A program made the position numbers and the translations under genes. Positions 1 through 8,346 of a stretch of 16,806 nt of DNA are shown in pieces (the first letter of the stretch is position 1; every line of letters starts with the position of its first letter). Source of the stretch: Limisphaerales bacterium (GTDB lineage: Bacteria; Verrucomicrobiota; Verrucomicrobiae; Limisphaerales; UBA11358); the NCBI GenBank assembly GCA_003152145.1, contig PLZL01000123.1:1-16806 (forward strand), in the 5' to 3' direction. The notes below the pieces were generated by a model. The model was not told the DNA's origin. It saw only the letters and a list, made by a program, of their open reading frames with translations, and did not search any database.

Positions 1-626
1 GTATACATGCCGCCGCAGGAACCGGGCCCGGGAATGGCGCATTGCTCGACGGCCTGAAGCTCGGCGTCGGAAATCTTTTTGTTCGCGTGCGCGCCGATGG
101 CTTCAAAGACGGACACGATGTCGAGTTTGCGCGTGTCGCCAGTGATGCAGCCGGGTAGGATGGTTCCGCCATAAACGAACACGGCGGGACGGTTCAGCCG
201 CGCCATGGCGATGATGGAGCCGGGCATGTTTTTGTCGCAGCCGCCTATGGCCACAAAGCCGTCCATGCCCGCGCAGCCCACGACGGTTTCGATGGAGTCG
301 GCGATGACTTCGCGTGAGACGAGGGAGTATTTCATGCCTTCGCTGCCCATCGAGATGCCGTCGGAGATGGTGATGGTGTTGAAGACGATGGCCTTGCCGC
401 CGGCGGCGTTCGCGCCCTTCTCGGATTCGAGCGCGAGTTTGTCAATGTGCATGTTGCACGGCGTGGTGTTGCCCCAGGTGGAGGCGATGCCGACGAGCGG
501 CTTCTTGAAGTCCTCGGGCTTGAAGCCGACAGGATAAAGCATGGAACGGGCGGCGGCGCGTTCAGGGCCGTCGAGCAGAATGCTGGAATGGGGACGAAGT
601 GGATCGGATGATTTGGTCTTTTTCAT
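1..626 (-). CDS. ilvD: Dihydroxy-acid dehydratase, N-terminal part (3' end cut by window)
   Basis: IlvD converts 2,3-dihydroxy-isovalerate and 2,3-dihydroxy-3-methylvalerate to their 2-keto acids in valine/isoleucine synthesis in the cytoplasm. The gene reads leftward from ATG at 626, and 208 complete codons are visible out of roughly 560 for the family. Family signatures seen are TPCNMH (C57), GGCDKNMPGS (C130) and GPGSCGGMY (C204). These three cysteines are the known Fe-S ligands. ISDGISMG lies near residues 88-94. No strong Shine-Dalgarno sequence precedes the ATG, which is usual in this window. It is transcribed away from the tRNA-Ser gene and is not part of the selenocysteine block. Identification is secure; the C-terminal two thirds lie outside the window. 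Confidence 0.96.
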   Translation of the reverse strand, partial: MKKTKSSDPLRPHSSILLDGPERAAARSMLYPVGFKPEDFKKPLVGIASTWGNTTPCNMHIDKLALESEKGANAAGGKAIVFNTITISDGISMGSEGMKYSLVSREVIADSIETVVGCAGMDGFVAIGGCDKNMPGSIIAMARLNRPAVFVYGGTILPGCITGDTRKLDIVSVFEAIGAHANKKISDAELQAVEQCAIPGPGSCGGMY

Positions 627-721
627 GGCGGCGATTCTAGGCGGAAAGGAGAGCGTCGGCAAGCCGCGGCGATTTGAATTGAAAAATGCGGCGGGCTTGG
701 CCACAGTGCAGGTTCCGCTGT

Positions 722-812
722 GGAGAGATGGCCGAGTGGTTGAAGGCACACGCCTGGAAAGCGTGCATACTCCAAAAGGGTATCGAGGGTTCGAATCCCT
801 CTCTCTCCGCCA
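722..812 (+). tRNA. tRNA-Ser (anticodon GGA)
   Basis: A 91-nt class II tRNA with encoded CCA. The acceptor stem GGAGAGA (722-728) pairs with TCTCTCC (802-808), and G809 is the discriminator. The anticodon stem CACGC/GCGTG encloses loop CTGGAAA (754-760), giving anticodon GGA at 756-758. A long variable arm precedes the T arm (GGGTTCGAATCCC). A poor -35-like TTGAAA sits at 679-684 with no convincing -10. The selenoprotein operon begins about 115 bp downstream on the same strand. Confidence 0.97.
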
Positions 813-889
813 GTTTGATTTCATTCAATTCCTGCAAACGTCCCGATTAAAAATGGGAGGCGCCCTTTTCGCCGCCTTACAGATTTATA

Positions 890-918
890 TTGAAATAACC
901 TGTTGAATCTGCTAGAAT
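890..918 (+). promoter_or_regulatory. Sigma-70-type promoter of the selenoprotein operon
   Basis: TTGAAA (890-895), a 17-bp spacer, then TAGAAT (913-918). Expected transcription start is near 925, almost on the ATG at 927, so the mRNA would be leaderless or nearly so. The same two hexamers with the same spacing occur in front of selC (7672-7700). The match is by eye; there is no experimental support. Confidence 0.5.
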
Positions 919-926
919 TCCAACTA

Positions 927-3035
927 ATGGCAAAGCGAAAGACTGGTTGCTTGTCACGGCACTGGCTGGGAAACGTCCGGGTGGTTTGTTTGACGTCTGC
1001 GCTGATGGTGGTGCTTTGTCCGGGAAATGTTCTCCGCGCGGCTGATATTGTCCTTTCCAATTCCCCGTCCTCAAACGCGACCGCGGCTTCGCTGGAATAT
1101 CAGGAAACGGACTACAACATCGTCAATTTGGGCGTTCCCCAGACGACGCAAACCACTCCTTTCAAAAATGAGCCGGAAGCGGCTTCGGGGAAGATCTTTC
1201 GCGGCGTTTTGAATTTCGGAGGCGATTCCAGCAATTCCATCGCCTTTGTCTGGCAGCGCGACGCGGGAAAACTTTTTCTCGACCTGAATCGCAACCAGAA
1301 TTTCACCAATAACCCCGCCGGCATATTTTCGACCCGTGTGGCGAAGCCGGTTAATTACCAGACATTCACAAACGTCCATCTGTTTTTCAATACCGCTTCC
1401 GGCAGGTGCCGGGTGCTGGCGGACATCAATTTCTATGACTACGGTTCACGGGCCAATTGCACGCTCGCAGTGCGCTCGTTCTGGCAGGGCAAACTGATGT
1501 TGCAAGGGCGGGACTGGCAGGCGGGCATCGTCCAAAATGACTTGAAACAATCGGGTTCGTTCGAGAACGGCCGGTTGCTGCTGCGTCCCTGGGAAAAACG
1601 AAACCAGCCATTCAACACTTCCAGTGGTTCGCTCGCCACCATTCCCTTTTCGCGGAAACTTTTTGTTTACGGCCACGCCTATCAACTGGACTTGGTGGCC
1701 AAAGCGCAGAACGGCGAAGCCAGGCCCGCGCTCCGATTCACGGAACAATCCGTTCCGCTGGGCGAATTGAAAATCACCGGCAAATTTGTTCAGCGGCTTG
1801 TCCTGTCGGGCGGATCCTATCTCACGGTTCTCGATCAACCGGCAGCCAGCGTCAAAGTCCCGACCGGCAGCTACAACCAGCCGGACATCCTGCTGGAACA
1901 AAATGGCGCCGAGGCCTACTGCAATTCCGGCCAGTCGCAAATTGGCGGGCGGATTTCCGTGGACGCCAGGACACCGGCGGTTTTGGACGTGGGCGGGCCG
2001 TTGACCAATTCCGTCATCGCCAGCCGCCACGGGCAGGATTTGCGTCTGGATTACCGGTTGATCGGCGCCGGCGGCGCGACTTATCAACTGGCGAATCAAG
2101 ATCGCTCCAAGCCGCCGGAGTTTGCCATTTACAGGGGCGACAAAAAAATTGCGTCCGGCAAATTTGAGTTTGGTTGAGGCGGCACCTGTTCGCACTCATG
2201 GCGAGTGCCTCTCACCGCGGGCGGCAAACTGACCATCGTGGCTTCGTCCGACCTCGGCGCGCTGGGTTCCCGCGACGGTTCTCCGGTTGCCTACAACTGG
2301 GTGCTGCCCGGCATTGCGCCGCTGCTGCTGCCGTGGCTGGTGATTCTGGGATTGCTCGCCTTGAAACCCAACCGGCGCGCGGCGGCGTGGCTGATCTGGC
2401 TGCCGCTCGGATGCGTGATGGCGTTCACCCTGGCGCCGCTGCCAATCCTGCCGGAGGGAACAAACTTTTTCCTGGATGCCATCGCCGCGCTGGCGGTTGG
2501 GCTGGCCGCAGTCTGGCTCCTGACAAGTTATCTGCGACAGCAACATCGCCTGCTCACTTTTCTGTGTGTCCTGTTCACTCTGGCGGGCTTCAGCGCGCTG
2601 GCGGCGGTGGCAAAACAAGGCGTGAGCTTGCTGACTGTCGAATCACTTCAAATCGGCATCGTGCTGGCAGTTGGTGTTCTGACCAGTGCGGCGGCGTTGA
2701 GTCTTGGCGGACTGATTTGTCGTGGCCGCTACCGTCCGTCCGGACTTTATTTGTGGCTGCTTGTCTTGGTGTCCGGGGTCTGGCTGGCGGTCACCCTGCC
2801 GTTCTTTTCATTTGCGGTGTTGGTTTCCGACGGGAACATTTCGTGGAATTCGTGGAGCGAGTTTTTCTTTCCCGTCTTGGCGGTGGCGACGGCCAATTAC
2901 GCAACGTTGCTGCCGTTCCTGATCCTGTCGTCGGCCAACCCGTTATTCCGCGAACGACTCAAGGCGTTGCTGCATGTGAAACCGGAAGCGCCGCCTGTGA
3001 TCGCGCCTTTGCCAGATGCCAGCTTGAATACTTGA
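927..3035 (+). CDS. Selenoprotein 1: exported U-GG-T-C protein with 7-helix membrane tail (TGA 2175-2177 read as Sec)
   Basis: Not a family I recognise. Read through the TGA, the gene gives 702 residues with Sec at 417. Residues 1-39 form a signal peptide (hydrophobic VVCLTSALMVVL core, then LRAA). Residues 40-416 look like an extracytoplasmic beta-rich region with an acidic EF-hand-like stretch (LFLDLNRNQNF). Next come FEFG-U417-GGT-C421-SHSWR, then seven hydrophobic helices at about 458-680. Reasons for recoding rather than a stop: the downstream reading frame is the same and stays open for 286 codons, the paralogue at 3067 has the same FEFG-TGA-GGxCSxSWR arrangement, a SECIS-like hairpin follows, and selB, selC and selD are in the window. 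ATG 927 is preferred over TTG 903, which lies upstream of the likely transcription start. The stop at 3033 is 31 bp before the next gene. UxxxC suggests a selenenylsulfide redox pair; the substrate is unknown. Confidence 0.85.
2192..2208 (+). promoter_or_regulatory. SECIS-like hairpin, selenoprotein 1
   Basis: Stem GCACTC (2192-2197) pairs perfectly with GAGTGC (2203-2208) around loop ATGGC (2198-2202). The loop starts exactly 20 nt after the TGA at 2175-2177. The hairpin lies within the coding sequence, and its loop falls on the Ser-Trp-Arg codons. It would position SelB-bound Sec-tRNA at the UGA. Loop, stem length and spacing match the hairpins at 4221 and 8347. Confidence 0.85.
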
Positions 3036-3066
3036 ACCCGATGGACAAAAAACCAACCGCAACATT

Positions 3067-4338
3067 ATGAAACTTAAATTGATTCTGGCCGGAATGGTTC
3101 TCGCCGGCCCCGCGTTCGCGCAATCCGAGCAATGGCTGGAATACCACACCAGCGCCGATGGCCGCGCCTACCACCAGGTGGAGTTGACCACCAATCCGCC
3201 GCCCGGCGTCGCCCTGCCCAAGTTGAACGCGTTGCCCTATTTCGCGCGCTGGCTTACACCGATGGACCCCGCCGGCGGGCGCTGGCTCTGCTTCGACCGA
3301 ACACGCAAGTCCGGGCCGTATGACCGCCTGTTCGTGGACAGCAACGGCAACGGCCGGTTAGACGACGAATCGCCCGTCCGGGCGCGGCTGGATTCCAATA
3401 GCGCCTATTTTCCGCCGGCCCCCGTTGTTTTCAAGGGTGAGGACGGGCCGATTACCTATCATCTCGTGTTCCGGTTCTATCAATACGAAAACAATGCCGC
3501 GCAACTGCTGGTATCGTCCGCCGGCTGGTATGAAGGCGTGGTGAATTTCGACGGCGCGAAAAAGCGCATCCATCTGATTGACGGCAACGTCAACGGCACG
3601 TTCAACGACATTGCGCCCGATCCCTATGACAGCGACCGCATCCAAGTCGAGGGCGACAAGACGGACGAGCGGTTTCTGGGCAAGATGCTGGAAGTGGACG
3701 GAAAGTTTTTCCGGGTTGAAGCTGCCCGCGACGGCGCGTTCGTCAAGGTGCAAAAGGCGGAGAACGTCACGCCCGGCCAGGTGCGCGTGCCGGAAAATAT
3801 TTCCGAATTTGCCGCGTTCGGCGGGAACGGCCATTTCGTGCGCAAACCGGTGAACGGCGAATTCACCCTGCCGGCAGGCAATTACCGGATTTTCCACTGG
3901 ACGATCAACCAAAAGGATGCAAAAGGCACGGCGTGGACGTTGTCCGGCTACAGTTTCCCCAAAACCGCCAGCTTCGAGGTCGCCGCCGACAAGCCCGCCG
4001 TGCTGGAAATCGGCGAGCCGGTGCAAGCCGTGCTCGCGGCGACGGAGAACACCAACCGCCAGGTCGCCTTCAGCCTCCGCTTCGAGGGCCGGCAAAAAGA
4101 ATCCATCGAGATGCTGCGCGAAGGCCAGCGTCCGGGCGGGCCAAAGTTGATGCTGGCCAATGCCGCCGGGACGTTGTGTTACACCAACACGTTCGAGTTT
4201 GGGTGAGGCGGCGTTTGTTCGCTCTCATGGCGGGAGCCAAAAAATGTTCAGCGTCCGTTGGTTGGCAGCGTCAAAATTGTCAGCCCGTTCCAGGTGCTGG
4301 CGGGTCCGTTGACGCTTGAGGCCAAAAAAACAGAATGA
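3067..4338 (+). CDS. Selenoprotein 2: secreted U-GG-V-C paralogue without membrane tail (TGA 4204-4206 read as Sec)
   Basis: A paralogue of the preceding protein with no recognised family. It has 423 residues when TGA 4204-4206 is read as Sec380. The signal peptide MKLKLILAGMVLAGPAFA is followed by Q19 (AFA cleavage site). Acidic EF-hand-like loops occur at LFVDSNGNGRLDDE and DGNVNGTFND. Similarity to selenoprotein 1 runs through the C-terminal half (compare KPAVLEIGEPV with TPAVLDVGGPL) into FEFG-U380-GGV-C384-SLSWR. After Sec it continues only 43 residues (GSVKIVSPFQVLAGPLTLEA, then KKTE) to TGA 4336-4338 and has no transmembrane segments. The start is ATG 3067, 31 bp after the upstream stop. 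The lipoprotein ATG follows 7 bp after its end, so co-transcription is likely. If the TGA were a stop, the protein would end just before its only UxxxC pair. Confidence 0.85.
4221..4237 (+). promoter_or_regulatory. SECIS-like hairpin, selenoprotein 2
   Basis: Stem GCTCTC (4221-4226) pairs with GGGAGC (4232-4237), including one T-G pair, around loop ATGGC (4227-4231). The loop begins 20 nt after TGA 4204-4206. Compared with the hairpin at 2192, the third pair is T-A instead of A-T. This compensatory change also alters the encoded residues (His to Leu, Val to Glu), so the pairing itself seems to be selected. Confidence 0.85.
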
Positions 4339-4345
4339 TCATCGT

Positions 4346-7300
4346 ATGAAAATGACACGGCAAGTCCTTCTGGTCTCTGCCGTTTCTGTGCTCATGGGCG
4401 CCTGCTCGCGCACCCAGACACCGGAACCGCCACAGACCGTCATTCAGCAAGCGCCGGACGCTGGCATGAACGTCAGCGCGCAAAGACTCAACTGTTCCGG
4501 GACGGTCACCGACACCGCCGGCAATCCACTGGCCGGCGCAACGGTGGAGTATTGGTGTTACGAGGGGCGGTTGAACAATCTGGTATTGAATAAACAAATT
4601 ACCACGGGAACCAACGGCGCTTTTGACTTCCAATCGTCGCGGGCGTCTGGATTCCTGCTGGCGCGAAAACCGGGACTGGGCCCGGCTTGGAAACAGTTGA
4701 ACCAGTCGTTCAATTCCGTTCGAGACGGGCAACAATATTTGGTGCTGACTCCGCAGGCAGCTCTGGCGGGCGTGGTGGTGGACGAGGCGGACAAACCTGT
4801 CGCCAACGCCGGGGTTTCCGTGGTGGTGGCCGTCTGCGAAATTTCGAGGGAGGATGGAGGGCGAAGTTTTAACTATTTTGCCGGCAAACCCGCGCACGAT
4901 TATTTTGCCGCCCGCACCGACGCCGCCGGCCATTTCCGCATCGAAAGTTTTCCGACCAATGCCACGGCTGCTCTCGCGGTTCAGTCGCCGGGAAAAGCTC
5001 TGCGCCAATCACCGTCGGATTCCGGCGGCTTGGACTCGCTGCCCTGGCGCGCGGGCCAGGACGACATCAAATTGGTCATGGAACCCGCCGGCAACATCGA
5101 AGGCAAAATAGTCGCTGACGAAACCAATCAGCCGCCGCCGGTTGCGCGGTTGACATTGCAGTCGGACAACCCGGGCTTTTCTCGTTTCTCAGGAAGCGAG
5201 CCGGCACAATCGGGGGCTGACGGCGCGTTCCACATTAGCGACGTGGCCGCCGGTTCCTATGCAATTCATGCCATCTTCGGCACCAATGCCGTTCCGGAAT
5301 GGATTGCGGACGCGGTTCCAGTTTCGGTTGAGTCCGGACAGATCACGCGCGGCGTCCAGGTAACCGCGATGCGCGGCGGTTTGCTGGAAGTGGCCGTGCT
5401 GGGACAAAATGATCGCAAACCGCTAACGCAAATCACGGTCAACGCCTACAAGGATAATTTTCAATCCAACGCCCGCTCCGACACCAATGGCATCGCCCGC
5501 CTGCGGCTGCAGCCCGGGGATTACCAGATTACGGCGTCCGGTGAGTCCATGGCAGCGAACCAGACTTCCGCCAGCGTGGAAGCCGGCAAGACAAACCGCG
5601 CGGAGATCGAAATCGCCACGCCGAAAAAAATCACCGGCATCGTTCGCCAGCCGGACGGCCAGCCGGCGGTGGGACTGCCGGTGAAATTGATCGGCAGCTT
5701 CGGCCCGAATGTAGCTGATGTCAAAACCGATGCCGGCGGCAGATTTGAATTGGAATGGATCCAGCGCCAAATCAGCCAAATCGACACGACTCCTTGCATT
5801 CTGGTTCGGGACGTGGAGCACAATTTGGCCGTGGCGCAGGACATTGACGAAGACACCGGCCCACTCGATCTGAAACTCGCGCCGGGACTCACGCTGGCTG
5901 GCCGCGCGGAATGCGACGGCAAACCCATTACAAATGCCACCGCTTCGCTGGTCTTCTGGACAGGTCGCAGCGGCAGGTGGCTCAATGGCTTGGCGCGGAC
6001 CAACACGCCGGGACAATTTGATATTCCAGCGCTGCCACCCGGCAGAAAATACGGCGTAGCTGTCTCCGCGCCGGGATACGGGCGGAAGCAAATTTACGAT
6101 GTCGGCGCCTCCGCCGATGCCACCCGTCAGGAACTCGATCCCGTGGAACTCCAGCCCGCCAATCTTCCGCTTGCCGGCCAGGTGCTTGACGCGGACGACA
6201 AGCCGGTCGCCGGTTGTTACGTGAATCTTAACGGCGAGGGACAGCCCAGTGCCAATGTGCGCACGGATCGCGAAGGACGATTCCGTTTCGAGCATGTCTG
6301 CGAAGGCGCGGCGCAACTCTCGGCCAACAGTCAGAGATCGTTTGGCAACGTTTCGGCGGAAGGCGGCGACACGAACGTCGTGCTGCGGCTCGGCCAAACT
6401 TACAATAATTCTTCCGGTGCCACGGCGCACAAATTGAAAGGCACGGTGACGGATGCTGATGGCAAACCCGCCGCCGGAGCGCAGGTGGCGGTTTTCCCCA
6501 ACAACGGCACGCGCTGGGTCAAGGCCGGGATCAACGGCGCGTTCAGCCTCACTTGGTCGCTCCAGTCGTGGCAACAGCAGTCCGGCGGCGCGCTGCTGGT
6601 CGTCCGCGACACCGTTCATAACCTGGCGGGCACTGAAGAATTAGAGGAGGAAACCACGAATATGGACGTGAAATTGAAAACGGCGCTGACCTTGATCGGG
6701 CGTGTGCAAGACCCGAACGGTTCTCCGCTCGTTGGTGCGCAGGTTGACGTGCAACTCAAGGCGGGCAACAGCTACGACCGGTTGAACGAACAAATGGCCA
6801 CCGCCGACGCGCGAGGCCGTTACGAAATCAAGTGCCTGCCGCCGGACGCGCAATACATCGTTTTCGCCACCGCCAAAGGCCACGGTCGAAGCCAGCAGCA
6901 AGCTCAAGGCGACTCCGAAACCAACCGCATGGATCTCGATCCGTTTGTGCTGAAGCTCGCCGACCGTGTTTTGGCCGGGCAGGTGCTGAACGAAAATGAC
7001 AAGCCGGTTTCCGGCGTGAACGTGTCGTTGAATGGCGAAGACCAGCCGGACGGTTACATGACCACTGACAGCAAGGGCCGGTTTCACTTTCAGGTTTGCG
7101 AGGGACAGGTTCGCCTTTTCGCCAGTTCCCAAGGTGGTTCTGCACAGGCCACCGCAGAGGCGGGCGACACCAACATCGTGATAACATTGAGTTCCCAGCC
7201 AGGGAATTCCCGCCAGACGCCAAGTCGTGCTCCGCTCAAAGGCAGCCCGCTGCCTGATTTGACGACCGTGAATCTCACCGCCGATACCGCGCCTGCCGGA

Positions 7301-7639
7301 AAGCCGGTGCTGTTGTGCCTGTTCGATGCGGGCCAGCGTCCGTCGCGACATGTCATTAATCAACTGGAGCAGCAGGCCGCCGCGCTCCGGCTGCAAAATG
7401 TTTCCGTGCTGGGCGTTCAAGCCGCAGTTGCCAGCGATGACGTTTTCAATGAATGGAAAAGCGCCAGTCCGGTTTCCTTTCCCGTCGGGCGCGTGACGGA
7501 GAAATCCGAAAAATCAAAATGGGCCACGGCGGTTCCCGCGTTGCCGTGGCTGATTCTCACCGATGCCGATCACCGGGTCATCGCGGAAGGTTTTGCGCTC
7601 GACGAGTTGGACGCACAGATCAAAAAACTGGCGAAGTGA
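4346..7639 (+). CDS. Large lipoprotein with repeated CarboxypepD_reg/Ig-like domains and cysteine-less thioredoxin-like C-terminus
   Basis: 1097 residues from ATG 4346. The TTG at 4316 lies inside the upstream gene and would spoil the signal. The N-terminus has a lipoprotein-like signal (VLLVSAVSVLMGAC, lipidation at about C19). The body holds about ten beta-sandwich repeats of the carboxypeptidase regulatory-like type, each opening with G-x-V-x-D-x-x-x-x-P-V/L-x-G-A-x-V (for example SGTVTDTAGNPLAGATV and AGQVLDADDKPVAG). A three-domain unit of about 260 residues is duplicated (about 426-685 and 694-950): both halves have LVRDxxHNLA, LTLxGR, AGQVL, VCEG and GDTN at matching places. The last ~130 residues resemble a thioredoxin/TlpA fold (GSPLPDL, KPVLLCLFD, then a cis-Pro-like ALPWLIL), but the CxxC position reads AGQRPSRH. 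It is the third gene of the selenoprotein operon. A surface scaffold or adhesion/binding role is inferred only from domain type. Confidence 0.85.
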   Translation: MKMTRQVLLVSAVSVLMGACSRTQTPEPPQTVIQQAPDAGMNVSAQRLNCSGTVTDTAGNPLAGATVEYWCYEGRLNNLVLNKQITTGTNGAFDFQSSRASGFLLARKPGLGPAWKQLNQSFNSVRDGQQYLVLTPQAALAGVVVDEADKPVANAGVSVVVAVCEISREDGGRSFNYFAGKPAHDYFAARTDAAGHFRIESFPTNATAALAVQSPGKALRQSPSDSGGLDSLPWRAGQDDIKLVMEPAGNIEGKIVADETNQPPPVARLTLQSDNPGFSRFSGSEPAQSGADGAFHISDVAAGSYAIHAIFGTNAVPEWIADAVPVSVESGQITRGVQVTAMRGGLLEVAVLGQNDRKPLTQITVNAYKDNFQSNARSDTNGIARLRLQPGDYQITASGESMAANQTSASVEAGKTNRAEIEIATPKKITGIVRQPDGQPAVGLPVKLIGSFGPNVADVKTDAGGRFELEWIQRQISQIDTTPCILVRDVEHNLAVAQDIDEDTGPLDLKLAPGLTLAGRAECDGKPITNATASLVFWTGRSGRWLNGLARTNTPGQFDIPALPPGRKYGVAVSAPGYGRKQIYDVGASADATRQELDPVELQPANLPLAGQVLDADDKPVAGCYVNLNGEGQPSANVRTDREGRFRFEHVCEGAAQLSANSQRSFGNVSAEGGDTNVVLRLGQTYNNSSGATAHKLKGTVTDADGKPAAGAQVAVFPNNGTRWVKAGINGAFSLTWSLQSWQQQSGGALLVVRDTVHNLAGTEELEEETTNMDVKLKTALTLIGRVQDPNGSPLVGAQVDVQLKAGNSYDRLNEQMATADARGRYEIKCLPPDAQYIVFATAKGHGRSQQQAQGDSETNRMDLDPFVLKLADRVLAGQVLNENDKPVSGVNVSLNGEDQPDGYMTTDSKGRFHFQVCEGQVRLFASSQGGSAQATAEAGDTNIVITLSSQPGNSRQTPSRAPLKGSPLPDLTTVNLTADTAPAGKPVLLCLFDAGQRPSRHVINQLEQQAAALRLQNVSVLGVQAAVASDDVFNEWKSASPVSFPVGRVTEKSEKSKWATAVPALPWLILTDADHRVIAEGFALDELDAQIKKLAK

Positions 7640-7671
7640 ACGCGTGCCTCGCAAGCCGCGATTACTTCGGA

Positions 7672-7700
7672 TTGAAATCATTCTTCCAATCGGGTAGAAT
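7672..7700 (+). promoter_or_regulatory. Promoter of selC
   Basis: TTGAAA (7672-7677), a 17-bp spacer, then TAGAAT (7695-7700). Transcription would start near 7707, about 63 bp before the tRNA. Hexamers and spacing are identical to those of the selenoprotein operon promoter at 890-918. Confidence 0.5.
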
Positions 7701-7769
7701 GCCCATGTGATACAGCCCGCCGGAAATGAATCACGCCAACCATCGGCAAGCGGTGCCGTGACCCGGTGT

Positions 7770-7866
7770 GGAGGTGTGGGGCGACCTGGTGGCGCTCCTG
7801 GTCTTCAAAACCAGCGTGGGGCTCAACAAAGTCCCAGGTGGGTTCGATTCCCATCCACCTCCGCCA
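7770..7866 (+). tRNA. selC: tRNA-Sec (anticodon TCA)
   Basis: A 97-nt tRNA with encoded CCA and discriminator G7863, which inserts Sec at UGA. The acceptor strand GGAGGTG (7770-7776) pairs with CACCTCC (7856-7862). The eighth position is T7777 opposite C7855, so the molecule is either 8/5 with one mismatch or 7/6 if G7837 pairs with C7855. The D stem is long for a tRNA, GGGGCG/CGCTCC (7778-7783 with 7793-7798), although C7798 is shared with the anticodon stem. The anticodon stem CTGGT/ACCAG holds loop CTTCAAA with TCA at 7805-7807. The variable arm has a 7-bp stem (7817-7823 with 7830-7836) and loop CAACAA. TCA anticodon, long variable arm, extended D stem and length distinguish it from tRNA-Ser. 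It lies directly between the selenoprotein operon and the small selenoprotein gene. Confidence 0.96.
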
Positions 7867-7872
7867 CTTTAA

Positions 7873-7958
7873 AAATGCCAAAGGCTGAATGCTAAATGCT
7901 AAAGTTTATGAACAGATTTTCACCACCCGCAAGTTTCAGCCTTCAGCCTTTGGCATTT
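7873..7958. repeat. Dispersed palindromic repeat, copy 1
   Basis: 17-bp perfect inverted arms: AAATGCCAAAGGCTGAA (7873-7889) and its complement (7942-7958), separated by 52 nt. The heptad-like words TGCTAAA and AAGGCTGA recur inside and around it. The arm differs at one of 17 positions from copy 2 at 13222. It separates selC from the small selenoprotein gene and could form a terminator or processing hairpin, but there is no clean T-run. Confidence 0.75.
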
Positions 7959-7969
7959 AGCCTTGATAT

Positions 7970-8341
7970 ATGAAACGCGTGCCACAACCGCCGGTCAATC
8001 CCGCCTTGCGCAACGTGGAGCGCCACGATTTCTGGCCCGGCTTCGTTGCGGTGGTCGCCGGTGTTGTCCTGGCATTTTGCGGCGTGCGCCATCTGACCGG
8101 CATGGACACCGTCACGGGGAACACCGCCTCGGAGATTCAGTTGGTCAAGGCGTTTTCCTCCGGCGGTCTGCAATTCGCGGATCAACTCGCGCCGCCACCG
8201 CCGCCAAACTTGGCGGATGCGGCCGCGGAAGCCGAAGCGCTGGATCGCTGGGCCAAACAACAGGCGAACGCGACTCCTCCCACTTGGAAAGTCCGGGTGG
8301 ACACCGCTGCAGCAACACCCTGTCCGACCTGACTAAAATAA
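7970..8341 (+). CDS. Selenoprotein 3: small one-helix membrane protein ending in C-P-T-U-L-K (TGA 8330-8332 read as Sec)
   Basis: No family recognised. With TGA 8330-8332 read as Sec the product is 123 residues ending ...TPCPT-U121-L-K, with stop TAA 8339-8341. If the TGA is a stop, it is 120 residues. Residues 1-21 are basic and proline-containing, about 22-42 form one transmembrane helix (FVAVVAGVVLAFCGV), and the rest is polar with a PPPPP stretch and an Ala-rich helix. The positive-inside rule places the C-terminus outside the cytoplasm. The Sec reading rests on a hairpin 14 nt after the TGA whose loop (ATGGC), stem length and spacing equal those of the other two selenoprotein genes, and on the CxxU pair it creates. 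This hairpin lies beyond the stop codon, so coding constraint cannot explain its conservation. The gene is followed closely by a NapH-like gene, so partnership is likely. The coding region itself is well supported; the Sec reading is somewhat less certain than for the other two. Confidence 0.75.
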
Positions 8342-8346
8342 ATTCC

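Noticed and set aside
2205..3035. Separate membrane-protein gene starting at GTG 2205
   Set aside because: It is in the same frame as the upstream gene, joined through a TGA with SECIS-like hairpin and the conserved GGTCSHSWR segment; the GTG lies inside the hairpin and has no ribosome-binding site.
2175..4206. The in-frame TGAs as nonsense mutations of pseudogenes
   Set aside because: Two paralogues would need the same nonsense codon at the same motif, each followed by a matching hairpin, with otherwise intact frames.
4336..4348. TGA ending selenoprotein 2 (and the TGAs at 3033, 7637 and 14908) as Sec codons
   Set aside because: No ATGGC-loop hairpin follows any of them, and the next gene starts or the frame closes normally.
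5423..6619. 398-codon minus-strand open frame
   Set aside because: Shadow of the repeat-domain lipoprotein; no recognisable domain or start context.
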